Assembly (NCBI RefSeq): GCF_033568475.1
Contig: NC_133120.1
Coordinates: forward strand, 87,066,151-87,130,150
DNA length: 64,000 nt
Source of the DNA: Henckelia pumila
Taxonomy: Eukaryota; Streptophyta; Magnoliopsida; Lamiales; Gesneriaceae
Direction: 5' to 3'
Of the stretch, positions 40,188 to 51,396 are shown piece by piece. The notes beneath the pieces were generated by a model. The model was not told where the DNA came from and made no database searches. It saw only the letters and a program-made list of their open reading frames with translations. How positions within the stretch are numbered: the first letter of the stretch is position 1; every line of letters begins with the position of its first letter. The position numbers and the translations under genes are program-made.

Positions 40188-41268
40188 TTTGAGTCCGATG
40201 TCACGATTAATGGTCTGGCACCTGGATTTTATAGAGCTAAGGAGTAGAGTTGAGTTTGCTTAGAATTCTGATCAAATCAATATTGATCACATCTTGTTTC
40301 ATTTTAATATGTATCATCAATATTTAGCCCAAAAATTATGAGGATATATATTATTTATGATTATCTTATGATTATTATCAGTAAATCAATCAATCTAGTC
40401 GAGTTTCATTTAATTTGAGCTTCATACCGACATATACGAGTTTGCATGAATTTTAAGATCACATTGCTTTAACTATACGTACATTTATCTTGAAATATTT
40501 CACAAGTTTTTTATATTTATTATTAGAGTGATAACAAATTTTGCGTTTGTTTCAACTTGGATGGTGGAGTTGTGTTTTATTTAGTTTGGACTTCATTGTA
40601 ACTTGTAAGTTTATATGTTCGATCCATCTCCTATGAAATTTGAATGATTTCATCATAATTCAAATATATCATAATTGATTATTTAGATAATGTGATGCAT
40701 ATAAAAATAAATTAGTTTGGTATTTAGAATAATCAAAACTCAATCAGAATGATAAATAAACGTGATTCTAGTTTCTACGCTGTACTTTTGTTGGTGATTA
40801 AGGGATTTGATCTAATCTTTACAATGTAATATTCGTCTTTATCTTATATAAATAAGAATCTATTTGTCATCGTTAACCATCAATTCCGCCATTAACATAT
40901 TTCTTTGATAATTTTATTATCATCAAAATTGTATTTTTTATATTTATAATTCACTAACATGTGAATTCACACGCGAACCTATATTTTATTTTGCACAGTT
41001 ATTTTTTATTCTACATTTTTAGCTTTATTCTTTTTAATCTTTCGAAATACTTAATTTTATGTTATGTAAATTATAAAAATTAGTCCTAATAATATATAAG
41101 ATGATGTTTTCTATCATTATATTATTTTAAACGCATTATTAGTTCAGTAGTGTAAATATGAATTAATAATACAAATAATTTTTATTTTGTTGTCATAATA
41201 CAAAAATTAAGTATCTCGTACTTATCAATCCATTGAATATCATATATAAATAATGAAAATTAGTCCTG

Positions 41269-41271
<3 letters not shown>
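40188..41271. other. Intergenic, upstream of the Cys6 gene
   Basis: AT-rich with no gene seen. The near part is the presumed promoter of the minus-strand gene. Confidence 0.55.

Positions 41272-41322
<51 letters not shown>
41272..41322 (+). repeat. (TA)n microsatellite
   Basis: About 25 uninterrupted TA units. Confidence 0.95.
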
Positions 41323-41327
<5 letters not shown>

Positions 41328-41466
41328 CCCACCTAATGCTCACTACCATACCCACCAATGATATGACATGTGACATTATTCTATTGAATGTGATAAAGAT
41401 GTGATAAATTGTAGGTCCAATAGAACCAATGATTGATGGACATGATGGGTGGACAGCATAGTAAAA

Positions 41467-41469
<3 letters not shown>
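41323..41469. mobile_element. Possible small element between two (TA)n tracts
   Basis: The left end TGTTGCCCACC and the reverse complement of the right end TGCTGTCCACC are similar, and TA tracts lie on both sides. It may be a TA-inserting MITE whose targets expanded into microsatellites. The inverted match is short. Confidence 0.35.

Positions 41470-41498
<29 letters not shown>
41470..41498 (+). repeat. (AT)n microsatellite
   Basis: About 14 AT units. Confidence 0.95.
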
Positions 41499-41725
41499 TA
41501 TTTTATAATAGTTGAGGTAATTAGAAAAACTGTTTTTGGTGTGGCATGACTACACCAAAAATTCTTTTCCATTCTGCCCTTCTCTTTAAGTATTTTTTTT
41601 TTTTCAGAAAAGTCTCTTAAATAAATTTATACAAAACTTTTCCAATAAAAAAACTCAACGACCGTTAAAAAAAATAAAAAAATACATAATTATTTTATAA
41701 AATTAGATTTTCGATCCACAAGTTT

Positions 41726-41728
<3 letters not shown>

Positions 41729-41766
<38 letters not shown>
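41729..41766 (+). repeat. (AT)n microsatellite
   Basis: About 19 AT units. Confidence 0.95.
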
Positions 41767-41768
<2 letters not shown>

Positions 41769-43060
41769 TATGTTACACACGCAATGTGTGTGCTGCGGTG
41801 ACTAATATATATAATGATGTTAATACCTACGTATTGCTTATTTTTAATCATGTTTATAAATTTTTTGATAATTCAAATTTGAAAATTAATTTTACTGAAA
41901 TTTTAAAGTTTTTTTAGATCTTTTTGTGGCAATCCATTCAAAATCTTTTAATAGCTTCGTAATTCTATTTGATTATACGTATTAAAATTTATAACATTTT
42001 GTGCAATTTATTAAGTTTGTTTTACTTCTATTCATAACTTTCAATTTATATGAACTTGAATTCTGATTCTGATTTAATGTACTTTATGCAATGTATTCGA
42101 TCTATTTCATGAGAATACCCATTGGTTTTAATTTATGATAGTTGATTATTTCAAAAATACTGAAGTTTTCATTCGAGACTCCTAGTTCTCCCTCATTTCA
42201 CTTTTTGGAAATTTACATTCCTACCTTAGCATGATACAGCGGTGATAAAGTAAAAGGGAACATCATCAAATTTTTTTTTTTTTTTTTTTAAAAAAAGAAT
42301 TATAGTGTAATTTTTGTCCCATTAATTCCAATAATTTGAGTTCAACAAATACAAAAACTGGATAATAAATCATAAATGTCCCTATTGAATCTGAAGCAAA
42401 CTAAAGAAAAGTTTCATCGGCATTCATATCAAACTTGTTCATGTTATGACTTGATTATGATATATATATAAGCTATGCAAACTTGGAAGCCTACACTCAT
42501 GCTAAGATCATAGTGATGTGATCAAGCTATGCAAAAATTCGACCTAGAAAAGTTCAGCGGATACCAATGCAAGATTACAGCTAAATCATATCCAATGTGC
42601 AGAAATACAATCAACATTTGCTATCTCAAAGAATCGTTTGAATTAAGAGCTCTCCAATGCCATCATCAACCAAAAATTAAGTTGGCGTCCGCGCAACTAT
42701 AGTCAATCCATTCGTCATTCAATCAGTGATATTATACCAAATAATATGTATACGTATGAGGATAAAGAACCTAATTTTCCCTCTAACCATATTTAACTGG
42801 AAAATAAGTATCAAATACAAATGAGTCCTCACCTTATTTTCCGCTCACCGAAGTCATTTTCTAACTCGTAGAAAGAAAATCATTTCATATGAAACATAAA
42901 TATTGTCAAGGAAATCAAAAAAATGCCATGAGAAAATGACCCTGTTTTCCATTGATAATTGTTGAATTGATATACATCGAAACAAAGATTATTGGCTGGC
43001 ACTATTGTATTCCATGAAAAATCTTAGTAGCATAGTATCATGTGAAATTCTTGGCATAAG
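41767..43060. other. Intergenic, 3' flank of the rhomboid gene
   Basis: No gene seen. A T run (about 42270-42290) lies in otherwise AT-rich sequence. The last 100-200 bases are the likely 3' UTR of the minus-strand rhomboid. Confidence 0.6.
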
Positions 43061-43876
43061 CTACACAAGATTGGCACCAACATCAGGCGACGAGCTCATC
43101 TGCAAGGTTCTACCATTTCCAGAAGCAAGAAATCGCACAGATGGCAATGAAGGATCTGTCACTGATTCAATCACAAGAAAGTTGAAATCATATGTACCGG
43201 ACTTCTTCAAACTATAAACAAATACAAGAACAACCCATCCAAGCATAGATACCGCCCAATAATTATTCATCCCGTGTATCAAACCCCAGGCGATAGAGTA
43301 CCCAACAATGATTCCTGATAAATGGCCAATAAAACTAGCTTGTGGGACAATTATAGAGGTGAAAATCAGCGACTCAAATGGCGCAAAACTGATAGGAAGT
43401 GACAGAAACCCAAAAAGTTCCAACTTTGAAGAGGGTTGCTTTGCAGACAAAATAGTCATCCACCCGAAAACAACACAAGAGTACCCGACAGCAGTTACTC
43501 TCCTGAAATACTCCAGCTTGAACTTCTGAATCAAGACATGGTAGATCCCAAGAACCAGCAATCCCGACAGAACAACCAACAGCAACGTATAGTGTAGATA
43601 ATATTCTACCCCAAGACCCATGTCTCCTAATTTTTCAATAATCCCCAAGCTCCAAAGTGCACTCATATTAAAAACAAGATGAAGGACGCTAATATGTGAA
43701 AATGCAGAAGTTATTATCCTCCAATGATGACTCTCTAACGCAGTTTCGTAACTCAAACCAACATGTGAATATCCTATATTCTTCTTCTGAATATAGAACC
43801 AAATCAAACTACATACCCCTATTACACAACTTGTAGCTGGCTTTTCCCATATCTCATAAAACAATGGCTTCCCCAT
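43061..43876 (-). CDS. RBL13: RHOMBOID-like protein 13 (intramembrane serine protease family)
   Basis: A single coding exon of 271 residues starting [13 protein letters not shown]. The four codons before this ATG open with GTG, so 43876 is the start. Rhomboid landmarks: the HxxxN motif at His66-Asn70 (HLVFN), the putative catalytic Ser133 in GYSCVVFG, and His185 in SFIGHLSG. Multiple hydrophobic segments span the protein. In canonical rhomboids Ser and His form the catalytic dyad and cut within membranes. The GYSC context departs from the usual GASG, so activity is not certain. From memory, length and sequence fit Arabidopsis RBL13 (At3g59520). A 5' UTR intron is likely at 43906-44262 (GTAAT...TACAG on the minus strand). 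Confidence 0.9.
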   Translation of the reverse strand: MGKPLFYEIWEKPATSCVIGVCSLIWFYIQKKNIGYSHVGLSYETALESHHWRIITSAFSHISVLHLVFNMSALWSLGIIEKLGDMGLGVEYYLHYTLLLVVLSGLLVLGIYHVLIQKFKLEYFRRVTAVGYSCVVFGWMTILSAKQPSSKLELFGFLSLPISFAPFESLIFTSIIVPQASFIGHLSGIIVGYSIAWGLIHGMNNYWAVSMLGWVVLVFVYSLKKSGTYDFNFLVIESVTDPSLPSVRFLASGNGRTLQMSSSPDVGANLV

Positions 43877-44340
43877 CCAAATAGCCACAATATATCAACT
43901 AAAGGCTGTAACTTTCCGATAAATTAATAACAAAAACTCTATATTGTACAATGGGTATACTCAGAATAAAGCCGCGGTCCTTCGACGAATTGCTCGTCAA
44001 CTAATAACCAAATACAACTTCAAGAATTTTCTCAGAAACCCACCGCCACGCAATAGTGGAAATTTACCCGCACAAAATACTAGCAAATGCGTAATATGCA
44101 AAACCCGTGATCCCTAAATATCACAATCCGGTATGCTTTATACAAGGAGAAAAATGACCATCAAAGTGCCTACAAATACTAAAAAAATACGAAATTTATC
44201 ACCAAAGAGCGAAGTCCGAAGAACGATAGAACACGAGATTCAGAAGGGAAAACGAGTATTACCTAGTTCGAGGCTGAGAGTGACGATCTCTCTTTCGTCT
44301 CCGAAGGGTCTTTCTCTAAAAATTAAAGGGACTGGACTAT
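43877..44340 (-). promoter_or_regulatory. 5' UTR, leader intron and promoter of the rhomboid gene
   Basis: On the minus strand a donor (CTAG/GTAATA, exon edge at 44263) and acceptor (TTACAG, exon resuming at 43905) fit a 5' UTR intron. The first exon would lie in the CT-rich stretch at 44263-44330. Confidence 0.55.
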
Positions 44341-46789
44341 AGCCCGTCATCAATTTGGGTTGGGTTTGGGCTTGTCTGATCGAACCGTCCCGCTACACAT
44401 ATTAAGTTGAGTAACTTGGGTCCAAATTTTGTCCAATTCATTTAAATTTGGGCCTAAAATAGATCAGCTTGCACGGGTCCAGGTAGCCTTGGGTTGGCCC
44501 ACAGGCAGGATGAGAAATTTAAATAAATTTTTTTTGTACATTGTCGATTTATTATGATATATAAGTATTTTTTTTCACTGAAAATTGTGAAATATTTTTG
44601 TAGAATTACTTCGTATAAAATGCACATACATGATAGACGTGAATTCAGTAATCAAGAATTTTTTTGATATTTTTCTATAAATACTTACATATGAAATGAA
44701 AATTTTAATTAATTATAATGATTTTTTATTTTTATTTATTGATTTTATTTTTTTGGAATGATTCATCTAACCTGCAATTTACCACGGGTTGTGGATTTTT
44801 AGCTCGTCGGGATGGCGGGCAGGCCCACCCTATCCAACCAAATGGTGGGTTTTTGGTAGGTTAGAATGTCCATCATTGATTGACTCGTCTCACAGTCTTA
44901 GACATGAACAATTATTGCATACAATAATCCTTTCTCAATTATTGCACTTTTTACAATCAATGAATATTAAACATGTAACCTAGATTTGATACCAATTGCA
45001 GGACCAAGCACTTACCGTTTTACCAAAACCTATAGCTCTGATGGCAACGGTGCAACTAAAATCTAATTTTAAACCATACAACATCTCAAGCACCACGTTT
45101 CAATTGCTCTACCCAACAGAGATGATTAATGCACCCAACATATAACGTTGATGAATTCACTAAAAAATTATTAATTTATATTTTAGTTTTTCCTACCACA
45201 TAATCCTAGTTTGCCCCTTAACTTTGCGAATAAATGCATAAATTTTCAAGTTATAAAACACATGAATATCAAAATCACAATTTATGTGTAGAATAACTTT
45301 TTTAGATAGCGGTAGGATCAAGTATCATCCTTAAATTGCAAATAAAAGAAGGATTTAAGGAAACATTTATTTAAATGCTTTAAAAAAAATTGTATACATT
45401 ATTAAATATTTTTTAATTAAAAAAAATTTACATAAAAAATTTATTATAAAAATCAACTTATACATTTATCTAGCAAAATGTGTGATTCACGTTTTTTGCT
45501 TCTCGCTTTTTCACGTTTAATACGATCAACAAAAAAATTGACATTTTTCACACTTTTGTGAAAAGAAAATCTTTTTCGTCACACATCAATCTTAATCGGT
45601 CTTTTTTAGTGTTTATTAGAATATTTCTTAAAAGTAACATATTGACTATCGATCATAATTTCAGAAATTGAAAGTCGTAATTTAGATATAAATCTTGACA
45701 ATCAATTTTCAATGATTGTCAAAACAAAAATATCCCAACAACCAACATTTATGGACAACGTAGTAATATCACAATTTGAAAATCAAGAAGATATTCTCCT
45801 ATTTACTTGAGAAATTTGTATTTGAAAATCGATATTATTTGATAATATTATATATAGATATTTAATATTTTGAGATAAGAAATCATCTATTAAAACTCTT
45901 GAATTAAATCACAAGATACATCGTTAGAAATTCAAGTTGTTTAAATAGAATAAGTCATTCGATACTTGTCTCAGCATTGATTGCTTTTCACGAGCTAGCA
46001 TATGTGTAGCTTTGTTCGCTGTTTTTCGGATATGATGTATCTATAATAAACTCGATGTCTTAAAAATTAAATATTTAATATAAAATATAAATATCAGGAG
46101 ATACAATTTTGTATCAGTTGAGGTGCTGCAAGCCTCATAGTAACAAGAAGCAGTCGCGAACTGTTTTTTTGAGTGTTTTTAGGAGTTCTAGGTAAGGTGA
46201 TTTTTTGGTATACTGTCATAAAAATATGAGTATGAAAAAAATTCATACTGATACCGATACCGAAATTTCAAAATTTTGGTATGAAAAAAATATATATTGA
46301 TACCGTATAGATACGGAAAAACATTTTATATACCGAAAAAATGTCTGTATATAAAAAAAAATTCGGTACGGTATCGATATAATTTGGTATTTTAATGGTA
46401 TGACAGTCCTAGTTCTAGGATAGACAGTGTGTGTAACCTAGTTTTGGAGTGGGCTCTTGCAAATTGATTGTAATAGTCAAAGTCTTCTAGAGTGAATATT
46501 TTCGAGGTGAAAGAAGAGGTGATGTAGGAGTCTTTGAAATCTCCGAACATTCATAAACAATCATCTGTGTTATTTGTCTTCAGTTTACCACAATCACACA
46601 CAGTCCATTAATATTAAGTTCAATCTGTTAGTTGACATCATTCCGTACACTATAGTTATTTTCCAATTAATATCGACACACAGGAAGGCAGAGTTTAGTT
46701 GACCAACCTCAACTGAACTCAACTTGAGAGATTTTGGAGTCAACTAAGAAACTGATTTAAGGCATATCAGTTTACCAGAAACACCACAA
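44341..46789. other. Intergenic, repeat debris
   Basis: No gene seen. 44345-44860 has GGGTTTGGGC and CGGGCAGGCCCACC motifs typical of dispersed plant repeats. 46213-46407 has short inverted ends (ACTGTCATA / TATGACAGT) and GGTATCGGTATA-like sequence, a possible MITE. Confidence 0.5.
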
Positions 46790-47397
46790 ACCGATCCTAT
46801 CAGTGACACATCTATTCTTTGCGGACGATAGCTTGGTATTCTTCCGAGCTACAATGGAAGAAGGGGCATGAGTTAAAAAATGTATCACACTCTATGAAAG
46901 AGCATCAGGTCAATTTTGATAAATTCGTTTAGCTCTTATACTAATCCCATGTTCATCGAGATGATAAAGGAGACTCTGTTTATTCTTATGGTTCAATGAC
47001 ACTATTTGTATCTGGGAATTCCCACTGTATCCTAGAAGAGAAAGCGACTTTAGTTCAAATATTTGGTGGAACTGGTGGTGAAACGCATACAAGGATGGGG
47101 CAATAGTTTGTTCTCAGTGGACGACAAGGAGATCTAATCAAATCTATTCTCCAAGCTATTCCAACATATACTATGTCTTGTTTTAAGATACATGTTCAAA
47201 TCTGTGAGGCGATTTGACAAAAAAATGTGCAAATTTCTTGTGGTGGGTGGAGAATGGTAAGAGAAAGCTACATTGGTGTTCTTGGTACTTTCTATGTCAT
47301 TCAATATCCTGAGGAGGGCCTTGGATTTCGGAAAATGGAAGAATTTAACCGTTCACTACTGGCTAGAAAATTATGGAGACTCATCAAAAATCATGAA
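46790..47397 (+). mobile_element. Decayed LINE reverse transcriptase fragment
   Basis: Fragments across shifting frames match the L1-type RT thumb and downstream region: SHLFFADDSLVFFRAT (the FADD active-site motif), YERASGQ, then DLIKSILQAIPTYTMSCFK, and EEGLGFRKMEEFNRSLLARKLWRLI. Frameshifts and stops make it non-functional. It ends exactly where the minus-strand gypsy LTR begins (47398), so it was probably the target of that insertion. Confidence 0.82.
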
Positions 47398-48129
47398 TGA
47401 AATGACCCTAACTCTACTTTAAATTAAACTAAATAAAATACGAATTTTTCAAAAATTTTGGCATGACCTATCTATTTATATGACAAACCACCTGTCACAG
47501 ACAACAAATTTAAAATGCAAACAAAAACTAAACAAACTAGAAAGAGAAAGGCACGAGAACCGGAGAAAAGATTCGACATTTCGAACATCAAAAGATTAAG
47601 AAATTACATATTTACATGCCCACAAATAATTCTATAAATCCTTACAATAACATTTATCCAAACAACAAAATAAAAAACTTTAAAGTGTTAAAATAAAACT
47701 TATGCGGAAGACTATCATAGGTCGGAGGGATGTGTCGTGCCCGCATCGCAGTCCACTCGATAGTATTGCCCCTCGATCTCAATGAAATACTCCTCACCTG
47801 AAAACAATAAGTGTAGTGAGTCTGAAAGACTCAGCAAGAATATTGGGGGGGGGGGGGGAGGGGGGGGAATAACGAGTACTACATGAATACAAGAACATGA
47901 AGATTAAAAATATCTTGTAGTAAAATACTTTGTGCCCTTAACTTAAACAATTGATTTCTAAAAGAATGAAGTGAACATGAATGAAACATATGCATGACTA
48001 AGTCGAACATAATCCATATATCTGCATAAATTGTACTGAAACATAATCATAAATATTTGAACTTAGATCCTTGGATTGTGACTCTGTGATTTCGATCAAG
48101 ATCCTGGCTGCAGTGCACTATGCCGCAAG

Positions 48130-48316
48130 GAGGTCAGGTATTTTCCCAACCCATCTTGCCCATACTTTGTAAGGGAGGCCAAGATTTCTCTCAACCCCAC
48201 ACATACACGTAAATATTTGGTAAGGTAGACCAAAACGTCTCTCAACCCCACACATACACGTCAGGTGTTAAGGTAGGCCATAAAGTCTCCCAACCCCACA
48301 CATACACGTAAATTTT
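48130..48316 (+). repeat. Tandem repeat of about 62 bp, three units
   Basis: Each unit contains AAGG.AGGCCA, then TCTCTCAACCCCACACATACACG and TAAATATTT-like sequence. The first unit is also seen in the right LTR (to 62829), where it is cut by the next insertion. Confidence 0.8.
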
Positions 48317-49793
48317 TATAGTCACAATCATCTCACTTCGTTCGTAAAAAGTAATTTTCCTTTCATTCTTGAACATGAAACTTAGCATGCATATGTAAAT
48401 ATGACGTACATGTAAATATTAATCGATAATCATGCATATGACTCATACATGGATGATCGGGATGGTGATTTATGATACAAACCAAAAGATGAGAAACTAA
48501 ACCATAATTTAGCGCTTAAGACAATTCGAGTGGTTCGCCCGCAAAATTTGTAACTTGCTCGATTCTTATTAACAAAAGATTCCGCTTGAAACAACGACTC
48601 CATGACACTTAGAACTAAGTAAGAAAATCATCCTCGGAGTATTATTCATATCCAATCATTTATAAAAATTTATTTCCCGGAAGCAAGCCCATGACTTCAA
48701 AATTCTGCACCTATTCATTCAAAAATCTAGAACTCGATCAAAACTTATCCGAATTAATTCCTTCTTGAACCGACATATTCCTAACATCTTAGACTAATTC
48801 CAAACCCGAGCCCTTATCCAATCCATGATTGTTAACCCTATTTTACATGGACATTTCTGGACAGCCCTGTTTTTAATCAAAAATATGCACCTCTCTATTC
48901 AAATGCCTAAAACTCAATCAAAACTTAACCGAATTAATTCCCACTTGAACCGACATATTTCTAACATCCTAGGATAATTCCATACCCGAGGCCTTCACCA
49001 AATCATGAGTTTAATCCATGTGTTAAAACCAGTTTTCGAAAATCCCAACTCATTTTCAAAATTCTGCTCGTGCCTCATTTTCATACTCAACCAACAAACT
49101 TAGGTATTTGTCTCCAAACTCTAGCTACTATCCTAGTATCATAACCAAAATTTAAGCTCACCCAAAACCACCTTAAAACTCACCCAGACCAGCTTGATTT
49201 AACTCAACAATGGCAGCCACTAATCCCAACCAAAATCGAGCCCAACAATCCCCATTACTCGAGTGCACCTCAACTCCATCCACCAAGCTAACTTCAAGTC
49301 ATCCTAGTCGCTACCATCTGAACTACATATCAATCATGGTAGCCCTAAATCACCATCAAAATCAACACACAAGCACACAATATTTTTGAATCACAAACTA
49401 TGCATACATTTCTGAAAAAAAAAACGAAAATCCCATAGCATAACAAATCTAAAATTTCAAAAATGTTTTGCCATAAATGAAGCCACCATATCAAAGCTAT
49501 AACTTATTCATTCCTCAATAAGCAATCGAAATATCAAGAATTTTCAAGCATGTATGGAACACATTTGATAGTAACCGAACATGGTACTTGCTCAATTCTT
49601 TAGAAAATATGAAATGCACACATAATCAAAAAACATGACATAATAAATCTACGTTGGTGAGAAAAGGAACCACACTCTTGCCTTAGCTACCAAAAATCAA
49701 AATGAAGAGGAGCTCAAGGGAGCTGAAATCGGCCAAGGAAATATGTAGGAGTTTCGAACAGCTTGACTAGGGATGAAGCTAAGCCGGACCGAT

Positions 49794-50133
49794 TGTAACG
49801 CCCCACTGTATCAAGACGGGTCTTTTCAGCGTGCTTATGTCCTCACTCACACGCACCCTGGAAAACTTCCCAGGGGATCACCCATCCTATAATTGCCCCA
49901 AGTCAAGCACGCTTAACTTTAGAGTTCTTATGTGATGAGCTTCCGAAAAAAAGATGCACCTTCTTGATATGAGTTGTACATATCAAATATTTTGTACCTC
50001 TCATTCCGGTGTGGGATCGGTTCATTCATGTCACCCGTCGCCCATTCTTTGGTGGGGTTTCCATCTTCAGGTATTAATCACCCATATTGCGGATCATGTA
50101 CCGCCCTAGGACTTTTTGGCTCTGGGTGTCACA
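49794..50133 (-). repeat. Left LTR of Cassandra
   Basis: Starts TGTAACGCCCCAC, ends GGGTGTCACA; 340 bp. Confidence 0.93.
49861..49960 (-). promoter_or_regulatory. 5S-rRNA-like domain with pol III internal promoter boxes (left LTR)
   Basis: On the minus strand it reads AGAACTC, AAGTTAAGCGTGCTTG, then GGATGGGTGATCCCCTGGGA, nearly identical to the A box and C box of plant 5S genes. The 5' half is degenerate and the spacing differs, so this is not a 5S gene. The right LTR copy (about 50271-50372) has more changes in the boxes. Confidence 0.88.
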
Positions 50134-50204
50134 TGCCCACCAGCTTCCTCTTGGTTCGTCCCCGAAACACACCGTACTGGGAGAGGCCAGGCTCTGATAC
50201 CATT

Positions 50205-50545
50205 TGTAATGCCCCACTTTATCAAAACGGGTCTTTTCAGCGTGCTTATGTCCTCACTCACACGCAACCTGGAAAACTTTCCAGGGGATCACCCATTCTA
50301 TAATTGCCCCAAGTCAAGCACACTTAACTTTGGAGTTCTTATGTGATGAGCTTCCGAAAAGAAGATGCACCTTCTTGATATGAGTTGTACATATCAAATC
50401 TTTTGTACCTCTCATTCCGGTGTGGGATCGGTTCATTCATGTCACCCGTCGCCCATTCTTTGGTGGGGTTTCCATCTTTCAGGTATTAACCACCCATATT
50501 GCGGACCATGTACCGCCCTAGGACTTTTTGGCTCCGGGTGTCACA
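50205..50545 (-). repeat. Right LTR of Cassandra
   Basis: Starts TGTAATGCCCCAC, ends GGGTGTCACA; 341 bp, close to the left LTR with scattered substitutions. Confidence 0.93.
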
Positions 50546-51396
50546 CCGATGGCTGGCGGCGGCGGTGACGGGTTGTTCGGCGGTGGCAAGCTAAAGGAGA
50601 AGGGATGTAGGTTGAGAGAATGGGAAGAAATCGTGAGTTTTGGAAGAACATGGGAGATGTCGAGAGTTTTGAGTGTGTGTGTGTGTGTGTGTTTGACGCT
50701 TGAAATGAGTGATAGTTTGGGGCTAGAGTTTAATCTAAGTTTAAGAATAAGGTTGAGTGTGTATGTATAGGTGAACCTATTGGAAATGTAAGTGTATGAA
50801 TTTTAGGAAAAAGTGCTACACACTTTTAAGAAGCGCTAGACCAAACTTAACAACTTAGGAATTAAAAATCAACAATTTAAATTTTTTGATGTCGCGGCGA
50901 TAAATAAAATATTTAAACAATAAACAGAGCAATTAAAATAATTTAAACAAACTAGACTAACGTTTAAAATAAAATTAAATAAATACACAAGCGGAATAAA
51001 AACCTTTAAAATAATTTTGACAATTAAAAATGATTTAAATAAATAAGCTAAACATTTTAAATAATTTAAAATAACTAACCGCTAAACTTAAGTTATTTAA
51101 AATAAACAAGTTAGACAATCAAAAGTATTTAAATAATTAATCTAAACAGTTAAAATCATTTAAATGAATAAACTAAACAATTAAAAAACAAAATCATTTA
51201 AATAAGCAAAACCTTAAACCTTTAAAATCTTTAAAACAAATAAATTACACAATAAAATCATTTGAATAAATAACAAAATATTATATTAGCACATAATTCA
51301 AATAAAGAATTAAATCAGATAAACTTAAAAATAATAATCATAATATTTATTAAATTTAATGAATACGATTTAGTAGATTGAGTTTTAGGTACTACA

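Larger units (their letters stand above)
49794..50545 (-). mobile_element. Cassandra TRIM retrotransposon, complete
   Basis: Two LTRs (49794-50133 and 50205-50545) flank only 71 bp. On the minus strand the internal segment starts with a primer site for initiator tRNA-Met (TGGTATCAGAGCC, two bases from the LTR) and ends in a purine-rich stretch. 5-bp target duplications CCGAT lie at 49789-49793 and 50546-50550. Both LTRs contain a 5S-rRNA-like domain, the defining mark of Cassandra. It encodes no protein and depends on other elements for transposition. Confidence 0.95.
47398..51396 (-). repeat. Left (3') LTR of the minus-strand gypsy element
   Basis: TG...CA ends. About 3.2 kb once the Cassandra insertion is subtracted, which is long for an LTR but within the Tekay-type range. 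47398-48240 aligns with 62023-62829 at high but imperfect identity. It contains G-rich tracts (47845-47867) and a (GT)n tract near 50670-50690. Confidence 0.8.

Noticed and set aside
49861-49960. A 5S rRNA gene
   Set aside because: Only the 3' half resembles 5S, the spacing is wrong and the same domain occurs in both LTRs, as in Cassandra.
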